Assembly (NCBI GenBank): GCA_028717305.1 | Contig: JAQUOC010000055.1 | Span: 1-8,675, forward strand | Length of the DNA stretch: 8,675 nt | Origin: Dehalococcoidales bacterium | GTDB lineage: Bacteria > Chloroflexota > Dehalococcoidia > Dehalococcoidales > UBA5760 | Direction: 5' to 3' | Made by a program: the position numbers and the translations under genes | The notes under the pieces: model-generated | Databases searched by the model: none | Seen by the model: only the letters and a program-made list of their open reading frames with translations | Told to the model about the DNA's origin: nothing | Shown: positions 1 through 5,749 of the stretch, piece after piece | How the letters are laid out: each line of letters opens with the position of its first letter | How positions within the stretch are numbered: position 1 is the stretch's first letter

Positions 1-216
1 CTCGTTTCTCTCTCTGACCTTGTTCAACTGATTCGTTACTGACCGGGCGATCTCCTCCGGTCGATAGAAGGAGTCTCGATCCGCCTGCATATTGATGGTC
101 TTGCCGAGCTGGCAGTAGACGCAGGCATAGGTGCATATCTTGGGCGGGATATTATTGATACCCAGGCTACGTCCTAACCGGCGGGATGGGACCGGGCCGT
201 AGCTGATAGAATCCAT
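1..216 (-). CDS. Radical SAM protein, COG0731-like (N-terminal part, cut by window edge)
   Basis: Only the first 72 residues are present; the frame is still open at base 1. The visible part reads as a radical SAM N-terminus: YGPVPSRRLGRSLGIN, then the cluster motif CTYACVYC (C28, C32, C35; CxxxCxxC), which would bind the [4Fe-4S] cluster that cleaves S-adenosylmethionine. The 'VPSRRLGRSLGI...CVYCQLG' pattern is typical of COG0731, a family that includes wyosine-type tRNA enzymes and many short members of unknown role. The ATG start is set by TAAGGAG about 9 bases upstream. The gene begins 11 bases after mobB and is the last visible gene of the leftward operon, so it may serve the same cofactor pathway. 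NifB is also a radical SAM enzyme, but no NifB-specific feature can be seen in this fragment. Family call is firm; substrate unknown. Confidence 0.85.
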   Translation of the reverse strand, partial: MDSISYGPVPSRRLGRSLGINNIPPKICTYACVYCQLGKTINMQADRDSFYRPEEIARSVTNQLNKVRERNE

Positions 217-227
217 TACTATTCTCC

Positions 228-872
228 TTATTCCCTTCGTTTCAGGAAAATATCAAGGCTCTTGATCTTACCTGCCCCCTTTAGCGAAGAGACCATCCCC
301 AGCAGGGTATTGGTAATGAATTCTTTGGGAAAGGTGCTCAGTTGTGCGGGAACGTTATTGATATAGAGGGTGGTCCTCTCCATCTGGGGTATTATCATCC
401 CCTTTTCCAGGAGGTCGGCCAGGCCTTTGATGTCCTCCAGGGAGAACTGTCTTACCTTGCTCTCCAGCGGTTCATCGCTGACGATGGCGATAAGCTTCTT
501 GATATTGCTCAGGGGAGGGCCGATCTCCCTGCGGTGTACCTCTATCTTGGGGGCATCCCCCTGCTTGAGACCCTCGGTAATGATCAGGTCGCAGTCTTCG
601 CCCAGCAGGCGTCCCAGCTCGCTGGTCGTAACGCCTTCTTTGACCGGTCTGATCAGTACAGTCTTGCCCGGGTAACTGAGGAGGGTAGCTTGGCTTCCCG
701 CCTTGATGTGGCGCCAGCTGTCTTTACCCGGTTCATCAAGGTCGACGTTCCGGAGGGTATGTTTGATGGTGGTTATCCGGTAGCCCCTTCGGGTCAGTTC
801 GGCGAGCAGCTTTTCGATAAGGGTTGTTTTTCCCGACTTAGACCTGCCGATGACAGAAACTATGGGAGGCAT
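228..872 (-). CDS. mobB: MobB, molybdopterin-guanine dinucleotide biosynthesis adaptor GTPase
   Basis: A 214-residue P-loop protein. It has a Walker A at residues 9-17 (GRSKSGKTT), the MobB-typical IKH at 37-39, and a Walker-B-like strand at 95-101 (DLIITEG) followed by GLKQGDAPKIEVHR. MobB binds GTP and assists MobA in attaching GMP to molybdopterin in the cytoplasm. The first ~160 residues form the usual domain. Residues ~165-214 are an extra C-terminal segment (LYINN...EFITNTLLGMVSSLKG) of the kind found on MobB of some anaerobes; its role is unknown. AAAGGAGG stands about 7 bases before the ATG, and the gene starts 20 bases after the NifU-like gene. No mobA is visible. Its place in this operon links the cluster to molybdenum or tungsten cofactor chemistry. 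Confidence 0.92.
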   Translation of the reverse strand: MPPIVSVIGRSKSGKTTLIEKLLAELTRRGYRITTIKHTLRNVDLDEPGKDSWRHIKAGSQATLLSYPGKTVLIRPVKEGVTTSELGRLLGEDCDLIITEGLKQGDAPKIEVHRREIGPPLSNIKKLIAIVSDEPLESKVRQFSLEDIKGLADLLEKGMIIPQMERTTLYINNVPAQLSTFPKEFITNTLLGMVSSLKGAGKIKSLDIFLKRRE

Positions 873-892
873 CTTCCGCTTCCTCCTTTATT

Positions 893-1342
893 TCAATACT
901 TGCGGTAGGCCCTTTTCCAGGGCTCTTTTCGGAAAGCCAGGTATTCCTTGGCCACCTTTTTCAGAGTATTTGCGGCAAGAAGGGCACAGTGCCGGTTGCC
1001 TTCCGGCAGCCCGTCCAGAGCGCTCAGTATATCCTGCTGGCTGATGCCGAGGACTTCACCCAGGGTTTTTCCCTTGACCATCTCAGTGGTCATGCTTCCT
1101 GTTGCGATAGTGGCGGCACAGCCGTCAGTGGCAAAGCTGGCGGCGGTAACTGTGTCGCCGCTCACCTTGAGCCATATCTCCATGGTATCGCCGCAGGGTC
1201 CGGTAATTCTACCGAATGCGTCGGCATCTTTCATGTCACCCAGATTCCTCGGGTGCAGAGCATGATCGACCACTATTTCACTGTATGCCTCTCTCATCTT
1301 TGCCTCGATGAGGTCTTCGTGTTCCTGGCGTTCTAAAACCAT
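893..1342 (-). CDS. NifU/IscU-type iron-sulfur cluster scaffold
   Basis: A 149-residue protein of the NifU N-terminal (IscU-like) family, which assembles [2Fe-2S]/[4Fe-4S] clusters and passes them to apo-proteins. The three ligand cysteines are present in their normal contexts: C50 in GPCGDT with the following Asp52, C75 in TDGCAAT, and C119 in NRHCALLA preceded by His118. The start of the domain shows the familiar 'HPRNLG' motif (residues 30-35). It is the scaffold domain only: the central ferredoxin and C-terminal Nfu domains of nitrogenase NifU are absent. The ATG at 1342 is preceded by CGGGAG inside the end of mrp, four bases from the mrp stop, so translation is probably coupled. No cysteine desulfurase (NifS/IscS) lies in the window, so sulfur must come from elsewhere. 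The position between Mrp and MobB supports a metallocluster role. Confidence 0.9.
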   Translation of the reverse strand: MVLERQEHEDLIEAKMREAYSEIVVDHALHPRNLGDMKDADAFGRITGPCGDTMEIWLKVSGDTVTAASFATDGCAATIATGSMTTEMVKGKTLGEVLGISQQDILSALDGLPEGNRHCALLAANTLKKVAKEYLAFRKEPWKRAYRKY

Positions 1343-1346
1343 GTCT

Positions 1347-2366
1347 TCAGCTCCCGGTTTTATCTTTTTTCGGTAGTGATAGTGCTTTGTTAAGGGCCTG
1401 GGTCAGGCTGCTGAAGGCATCCGAGCTGTAGCGCTCTATATTCCCTTCGTCGCATAACCTGGCCAGCTCAGGGTCGATGGGCAATTCACCCAGCAGCGGC
1501 GCACCGGCTGCTTGTGACAGCTCCTTACCCTTGCTTTTACCGAAAAGCTCGATTTTCTTGTCTATCTCGGCCACATAGAGGTAGCTCATATTCTCGATTA
1601 CTCCCAGGATAGGCTTGTCCATCTTTTGAGCCATACTGACTGCTTTTTTGACTATCATGTTGGTCAGGTCCTGGGGTGTGGAGACGATGATTACCCCCGA
1701 TACCGGCAGGGTCTGCATCACGGTCAGTGGAGCATCGGCAGTCCCCGGTGGCAGATCGACGATCAGGTAATCGAGCCTGCCCCAGACCACCTCCTCCCAG
1801 AACTGGGTAATTGCCCTGGAGATCAGGGGGCCGCGCCAGATAACGGCATCCTCCTCCTGCTGCAGTAGCAGATTAAAGGATATTACCTCGATACCGGACC
1901 GGGAGAGTACCGGTAGAATTCCGGAGCTGCTGCCCGCGGGCCGCTCGTTGATCCCCATCATTTTGGGAATGCTGGGTCCGGTGATATCCGCATCCAGAAT
2001 ACCTACCTCGTAGCCCTGTCGCTTGAGGGCTATCGCGGTGAGGGCGGATACCAGGGATTTGCCTACTCCTCCCTTACCGCTCATCACGGCGATAATTGCT
2101 CCGATTTGATTCAGTTCTGCCGGCTTGGCCTCGGCGAATTCCACCTGCACGCTTTCGGAGCCGCTCAGTTTTCCGACAGCTTCTTTTACCTTATTCCCGA
2201 GCCATTCCTGTGCCGGTTCACCCAGCGCCGATGAGGCCAGCGTAATGTCTATCTTATCGTCGGAAACGGCTATCCCGCGGATCATATTCATCGCTGCCAG
2301 ACTGCGTTTGACGCCCGGTACCAGCAACTCGTTCAGACTCTTCTTTACCTGTTCCTCAGTTAACAT
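1347..2366 (-). CDS. mrp: Mrp/NBP35-family ATPase (ApbC-like), lacking the CxxC motif
   Basis: A 339-residue cytosolic P-loop ATPase of the Fe-S cluster carrier family. Residues 1-85 are a MIP18/DUF59-type N-terminal domain. Residues 97-104 are the deviant Walker A GKGGVGKS with signature Lys98. LDAD at 124-127 is the A' motif and VDLPPGT at 203-209 is switch II. 'GPLISRAITQFWEEVVWGRLDYL' and 'VIENMSYL' are family signatures. After NMSY, where most members carry CPxC for the bridging cluster, this protein has YVAEID. Its only cysteine is C305. Three ATGs lie in a row at the start. TACAGGAG abuts the first one, so I chose the third (2366), which gives six bases of spacing; the longest reading adds two Met residues. 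It follows the DiNase gene after 61 bases and is probably in the same operon, perhaps boosted by an internal promoter. Confidence 0.93.
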   Translation of the reverse strand: MLTEEQVKKSLNELLVPGVKRSLAAMNMIRGIAVSDDKIDITLASSALGEPAQEWLGNKVKEAVGKLSGSESVQVEFAEAKPAELNQIGAIIAVMSGKGGVGKSLVSALTAIALKRQGYEVGILDADITGPSIPKMMGINERPAGSSSGILPVLSRSGIEVISFNLLLQQEEDAVIWRGPLISRAITQFWEEVVWGRLDYLIVDLPPGTADAPLTVMQTLPVSGVIIVSTPQDLTNMIVKKAVSMAQKMDKPILGVIENMSYLYVAEIDKKIELFGKSKGKELSQAAGAPLLGELPIDPELARLCDEGNIERYSSDAFSSLTQALNKALSLPKKDKTGS

Positions 2367-2386
2367 CATCATCTCCTGTAATTATA

Positions 2387-2415
2387 CTTATCTTACATAA
2401 TGAGTGTTTTGTCGA
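2387..2415 (-). promoter_or_regulatory. Possible internal promoter before mrp
   Basis: The 61 bases between the DiNase gene and mrp are AT-rich compared with their surroundings. Reading leftward, TCGACA (2415-2410) is followed after 17 bases by GATAAG (2392-2387), with a perfect TATAAT just downstream at 2386-2381. Either hexamer would start transcription only a few bases before the AGGAG at 2377-2373, giving a very short leader. The match is moderate and the region may simply be an operon spacer. Confidence 0.3.
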
Positions 2416-2427
2416 GGAGGTCCGCTG

Positions 2428-2766
2428 CTAGTGATCGCAGACATCGCCGCCTGTTTTCAGAGTGCCGGCCAGGTAGCTCAGTACCGCCTGCTCCGGATCG
2501 CTTGCCAGTACGTTGGCGACGACCTTGATACGGTTCCGGGCGAACAGTTCCTGTGCCCGGGAGCCCATACCGCCGGCGATAACTACCGAGACCCCCTCTT
2601 CAGCCAGCCACCCGGGCAGAAAGCCGGGTTCATGTCCCGGCGATTGGACCAGCTTCTTGCTGATAATCTCTTTAGTTTCCTCGTTAACATCGATCAGAGC
2701 AAACTGCTCGCAGTGGCCGAAATGCTGGGACAGCATACCGCCACTTACCGGTACTGCGTACTTCAT
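2428..2766 (-). CDS. DiNase FeMo-cofactor-domain protein (NifX/NafY/NifB C-terminal-like)
   Basis: A 112-residue single-domain protein of the dinitrogenase iron-molybdenum cofactor family (PF02579 type). This family includes NifX, NafY, the NifB C-terminal domain and the Desulfovibrio orange protein, which bind or carry metal clusters. Features seen: N-terminal MKYAVPVSGG, HFGHCEQF with H15, H18 and C19, PGHEPGFLPGWLAEEGV around residues 43-59, VVIAGGMGSRAQELF at 61-75, and a C-terminal GDVCDH with C110 and H112. The His/Cys groups are plausible metal ligands. GGGAGG lies about 10 bases before the ATG at 2766. It follows the second MinD-ferredoxin gene after 34 bases. It differs from the 190-residue DiNase protein upstream in having no Gly-rich linker or coiled-coil tail, so the two probably have distinct jobs, for example carrier versus storage. 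Which metal it binds cannot be read from sequence. Confidence 0.9.
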   Translation of the reverse strand: MKYAVPVSGGMLSQHFGHCEQFALIDVNEETKEIISKKLVQSPGHEPGFLPGWLAEEGVSVVIAGGMGSRAQELFARNRIKVVANVLASDPEQAVLSYLAGTLKTGGDVCDH

Positions 2767-2800
2767 TTATCGGTTTCCTCCCCTCTATCTTCCTTTATTT

Positions 2801-3661
2801 TTAGTTCAGGTATCCGGTAACAACCTGCCACAACTTCTCTATCTCGCGGCCGACACGGTTCCGGGAGTATTCCACCACCGGAATTCTCTTCACCAGTGCC
2901 CTGGTTACTAAGGTGTCGAAAGGAATCCGCGCCGCTATCCCTATACCCTGTGTCCGGCAGTAGTCCTCGATCTGGTGGCTGTTTTCCGAGTTTATGTCGT
3001 ACTTATTTATACAAACTATAACAGGAACGGCGAAGTGCTGGCAAACGCCAATAACCCGCTTAAGGTCGTGTATTCCGGAGAGGGTAGGCTCGGTGACAAT
3101 TACCGCCAGGCTTACTCCTGATAATGAAGAGATGACCGGGCAGCCGGTGCCCGGCGGACCGTCGCTGATAATGAAATCGAGACCTCTTTGCTCCGCGATG
3201 TGTTTTGCCTCTTGCCGGACCAGGGCTACCAGTTTTCCCGAGTTCTCCTGGGCTACACCCAGTCTGGCATGAACCAGAGGACCGTAGCGTGTTTCCGAGG
3301 AAAACCAGTGCCCGGACAGGCTCTGCTGCATGGTGATGGCATCTGCCGGGCAGATATTGTAGCAGAAGCGGCACCCGTCACAGGAGACCGGGTCGACCTT
3401 GTACTCGCTGCTTATCGCCTCGAAGCGGCAGACTTCCCGACAAAGCCCGCATCCGGTGCATTTTTCTGCTGAGATTACCGCCTTTTCTCCGCTCCGGAAC
3501 TCCTGCTTCTGCCGGGAGGTCGGTTCGAGGAGTAGATAGAGGTCGGCAGCATCTACATCGCAGTCAACCATAACCTTATTTTTAGCCAGACTGGCCAGAG
3601 ATGCTGTCACACTGGTCTTGCCGGTCCCCCCTTTGCCGCTTAAGATAGTAACCTCTTTCAC
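2801..3661 (-). CDS. MinD-superfamily P-loop ATPase with inserted 2x[4Fe-4S] ferredoxin domain (first of a pair)
   Basis: A 286-residue protein of the COG1149 type. The deviant Walker A GKGGTGKT is at residues 9-16. VDCDVDAADL follows at 32-41, then an inserted bacterial ferredoxin domain with cluster motifs C68-x2-C71-x2-C74-x3-C78 and C94-x2-C97-x2-C100-x3-C104. The ATPase fold resumes with DGPPGTGCP at 167-175. Such proteins come as adjacent pairs next to ORP/NifX genes and are thought to couple ATP hydrolysis to cluster handling or electron transfer. The start is GTG at 3661, preceded by AAGGAGG, and it overlaps the upstream paralogue's TGA (GTGA), so the two are translationally coupled and may form a heterodimer. 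All eight cysteines are intact. It is a soluble protein with no membrane segment. A redox or assembly role is inference. Confidence 0.9.
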   Translation of the reverse strand: MKEVTILSGKGGTGKTSVTASLASLAKNKVMVDCDVDAADLYLLLEPTSRQKQEFRSGEKAVISAEKCTGCGLCREVCRFEAISSEYKVDPVSCDGCRFCYNICPADAITMQQSLSGHWFSSETRYGPLVHARLGVAQENSGKLVALVRQEAKHIAEQRGLDFIISDGPPGTGCPVISSLSGVSLAVIVTEPTLSGIHDLKRVIGVCQHFAVPVIVCINKYDINSENSHQIEDYCRTQGIGIAARIPFDTLVTRALVKRIPVVEYSRNRVGREIEKLWQVVTGYLN

Positions 3662-4530
3662 TGCCCGCCTCCTTCCCGGCCGCCGGCGTTGCCTATCATA
3701 CGTTCGATTTTATCAAACAGATCGAGGAATGCTTCCTGCCAGTGGGGTATACCATCGGCCAGAGTAATCCCCTGAGAGTATAACCGGGCAATCTTAATAT
3801 CGAGCGGGATTCGCATTAGTATCGGTATAGCCTCTTTAAGGCAATACTTCTCCACTTCGTCGTCGCCGACACCGTCCCGGTTTATTACGACGCCGCAGGG
3901 AATGCCCAGCTCTTTTATCACATCTACTGCCAGAGCAAGATCGTTAAGTCCGAAGCAGGTCGGCTCGGTTACCAGCAGGCAGAAGTCGCTCTTCTTCACA
4001 GCGGCGACCACCGGACAGGAGGTTCCCGGAGGTGCGTCAATGATGTTCAATTTCTCCGGGTCCAGTTGTTTTTGCACCTCATTAATGATGCGGGGCGCCG
4101 CCACTTCACCGATCGAGAGCTTGCCGTGAACGAATTCTATATTACCTGCCCGGCCGGACTGGACGACTCCCACCTCCCTGCCTTCCTCGGAGATAGCGCC
4201 TTCAGGACAGAGATAGCTGCAGGCGCCGCATCCGTGACAGAGTTCCGGGAATACCAGTACCTGCTCGGCAATCACGGCAATGGCGTTGTAGGCGCAGACC
4301 TCGGCGCACCTGCCGCAGTAGTTACATTTATCTTCGTCTACTTTTGGTACGGGAATAGATACCGCCTGGTTGCAGTCGAGGGACGGCTTCAGCAGAATAT
4401 GGGCATTGGGCTCCTCGACGTCACAATCGAGGAGCTTGACCGGCTTTTCCTGGCTTAAAGATAGGGCGAGACTGGTCGCCACCATGGTCTTCCCGGTCCC
4501 GCCCTTGCCGCTGGCGATAGAAATTATCAC
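3658..4530 (-). CDS. MinD-superfamily P-loop ATPase with inserted 2x[4Fe-4S] ferredoxin domain (second of a pair)
   Basis: A 290-residue paralogue of the next gene with the same architecture. Deviant Walker A GKGGTGKT is at 8-15 and LDCDVEEPNAH at 34-44. Ferredoxin cysteines are C69, C72, C75, C79 and C98, C101, C104, C108, and switch II is DAPPGTSCP at 165-173. All eight cluster ligands are present. The start is GTG at 4530, one base after the stop of the small zinc-ribbon gene, with an AAGGGA-type Shine-Dalgarno inside that gene. The C-terminus ends in a short Gly-rich tail (GNAGGREGGG) that the partner lacks. In Desulfovibrio the equivalent pair belongs to the orange protein complex, and the arrangement here is the same. 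The ferredoxin insert makes an ordinary MinD cell-division role unlikely, although a link to division has been proposed for the Desulfovibrio complex. Confidence 0.9.
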   Translation of the reverse strand: MIISIASGKGGTGKTMVATSLALSLSQEKPVKLLDCDVEEPNAHILLKPSLDCNQAVSIPVPKVDEDKCNYCGRCAEVCAYNAIAVIAEQVLVFPELCHGCGACSYLCPEGAISEEGREVGVVQSGRAGNIEFVHGKLSIGEVAAPRIINEVQKQLDPEKLNIIDAPPGTSCPVVAAVKKSDFCLLVTEPTCFGLNDLALAVDVIKELGIPCGVVINRDGVGDDEVEKYCLKEAIPILMRIPLDIKIARLYSQGITLADGIPHWQEAFLDLFDKIERMIGNAGGREGGGQ

Positions 4531-4531
4531 C

Positions 4532-4762
4532 CTATTCCCTTACCATTCTTGTACCGCATTGCGGGCAGTTGATATTGTAGCAAGGGGTTCCCCTCTGATG
4601 AACGGTCTTCGCCCCGCAGGCTGGGCAGACGCAGTTTCCTACCGGGCCGGCACCGGGTCGTGTTCCCCCCATTCTGCCGGCACCCTGTCCTCCCCTTCCG
4701 ATTCCTTTTCCTGCCCCCGGTCCAGATCCACCGGGCGGTCCGGTCCTATCTCCTCTGGGCAT
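4532..4762 (-). CDS. Small Gly-rich zinc-ribbon protein (DUF5320-like N-terminus)
   Basis: A 76-residue protein with two parts. Residues 1-42 are almost entirely Gly, Pro, Arg and Ala, opening with MPRGDRTGPPGGSGPG, like the start of DUF5320 proteins. Residues 44-76 hold a zinc-ribbon-like knuckle pair: C44-x-C46-x2-C49, then C61 and C66-x2-C69 (CPACG ... GTPCYNINCPQCG). Small proteins of this look recur beside ORP/DiNase and MinD-ferredoxin genes in anaerobes; their function is not established. A reading that starts seven codons earlier at a TTG is possible, but CAGGAGG lies seven bases before the ATG at 4762, so that start is preferred. The ribbon could bind zinc or an Fe-S/Mo centre. It starts 51 bases after the ORP-like gene and stops one base before the MinD gene. 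Confidence 0.8.
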   Translation of the reverse strand: MPRGDRTGPPGGSGPGAGKGIGRGGQGAGRMGGTRPGAGPVGNCVCPACGAKTVHQRGTPCYNINCPQCGTRMVRE

Positions 4763-4813
4763 AACTATACCTCCTGTGAACAATCGAGTTTATTTTGCCG
4801 TTCCGGCGGCGGT

Positions 4814-5386
4814 CTATCCTTTACTCTCCATCTCGTCGACGGCGCGTTTTATACCGGATAGCTGCTCCGATAGCGACTGCAGTTTCTCCTTCAGCGCTTT
4901 CAGTTCTTCTTCCGGACTCACCGGTTGGGGGGCCGGAGCCTCACCATGGAAACTGTCTGCCTCTCTCATCCCCCTGCCCTTGCCGCGCCCAATTCCTCCC
5001 CCTCGGCCGGAGCCACTTCCGGCCCCCATGCCGAAGTGGGCTGCTACGGTTGGCTGAGATGTATTTTGCATTTGGCCGGACTGGTAGGCGCTGACGGCAT
5101 CCCGGACCTTGCCGCTGACGCCGGTGATTATCTTAATACCGGCTGCCGACAGGACCTGGTAGGCATTGGGACCGCAGTTTCCGGTAAGCACCGCGCTTAC
5201 TTCTTTTCCGGCTATCATCTGGCCGCTGGCAATACCGGCGCCGCCGGATGCCATGACGTTGGAGTTCTCGACTGCCTCGAACTGCATCGTGTCGGGATCG
5301 ACGATAATAAAATAGGGACATCGTCCGAAGCGGGGCTCGACCTCGGCGTCGAGGTTCGGGGCGGTGGCTGATATGGCAATCTTCAT
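4814..5386 (-). CDS. ORP-like DiNase-domain protein with Gly-rich linker and coiled-coil tail
   Basis: A 190-residue, three-part protein. Residues 1-105 are a DiNase FeMo-cofactor domain: MKIAISATAP, VEPRFGRCPYFIIVD with C23, VSAVLTGNCGPNAY with C71, and AGIKIITG. The domain resembles the Desulfovibrio orange protein, which binds a mixed Mo-Cu sulfide cluster, and the MTH1175-type proteins. Residues 119-140 are a Gly/Arg/Ser-rich linker (GMGAGSGSGRGGG...). Residues 158-187 are a charged heptad helix (EEELKALKEKLQSLSEQL), likely a coiled coil. AAGGAGA precedes the ATG at 5386, three bases after the upstream gene's stop. The plain family is about 110-120 residues long, so the linker and helix are extras that may dock it to the DUF5320-like neighbour, which ends in a similar helix. 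The metal bound cannot be told from sequence. Confidence 0.88.
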   Translation of the reverse strand: MKIAISATAPNLDAEVEPRFGRCPYFIIVDPDTMQFEAVENSNVMASGGAGIASGQMIAGKEVSAVLTGNCGPNAYQVLSAAGIKIITGVSGKVRDAVSAYQSGQMQNTSQPTVAAHFGMGAGSGSGRGGGIGRGKGRGMREADSFHGEAPAPQPVSPEEELKALKEKLQSLSEQLSGIKRAVDEMESKG

Positions 5387-5389
5387 AGT

Positions 5390-5749
5390 CTATTTCTCCT
5401 TTTCCTCAAGCTGGTGAATCCTGGTTTCTACCTGCTCCAGCTGGACCTTTATTCTGGCCGCCTGTTCCTTCAGGAAGCCGTATTCCTCTTCCCTGGTCGT
5501 TCCGGGAGCGGATGGTGCTGTTTCCGGCGCTGCTCCATAGTAGGGCGATGGTGTCTGTCCCGACTGCATGGCCTGCCAGTAGGCCTGGGCCTGTGCTGTC
5601 GGCCAGCGGCCGGTCGTCATATAGCTGGCGCACGGCCCCAGTCCGGTTGGACTTCTCCCCTGCCATCCCGGGCTGTAGCCAAGTCTCATCCAGCCCGGCA
5701 GCCCGGTCATCTGGTACATCCGGCGGTATCCTCTTCCTCCGTTAGACAT
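5390..5749 (-). CDS. DUF5320-like small protein with C-terminal coiled coil
   Basis: A 119-residue protein of unknown function. Residues 1-48 are rich in Gly, Tyr, Trp, Met and Arg (MSNGGRGYRRMYQMTGLPGW; GLGPCASYMTTG with the only Cys, C40). Residues 50-85 are Gln/Ala/Pro/Thr-rich and probably disordered. Residues 86-119 form a charged helix (EEEYGFLKEQAARI ... QLEQVETRIHQLEEKEK) with heptad spacing. This order (aromatic/Gly-rich head, then coiled coil) matches DUF5320 proteins found beside DiNase and MinD-ferredoxin genes. A GTG three codons earlier is possible, but the AAGGAGG at about eight bases fits the ATG at 5749. The gene overlaps the end of the DUF134 gene by eight bases, which implies coupled translation. 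It has no signal peptide or membrane segment. A structural or docking role for the ORP-like protein is inference. Confidence 0.78.
   Translation of the reverse strand: MSNGGRGYRRMYQMTGLPGWMRLGYSPGWQGRSPTGLGPCASYMTTGRWPTAQAQAYWQAMQSGQTPSPYYGAAPETAPSAPGTTREEEYGFLKEQAARIKVQLEQVETRIHQLEEKEK

Noticed and set aside
342..908. A 188-codon open frame on the + strand opposite mobB
   Set aside because: It lies wholly across mobB, has no recognisable family, and owes its length to the codon bias of the real gene on the other strand.
4763..4783. Seven-codon extension of the zinc-ribbon protein from a TTG
   Set aside because: The strong AGGAGG lies within this extension and is correctly spaced for the ATG at 4762.
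4066..4861. Long + strand open frames opposite the MinD-ferredoxin gene and the zinc-ribbon gene
   Set aside because: They overlap clearly identified genes, contain no known motif and break operon logic.
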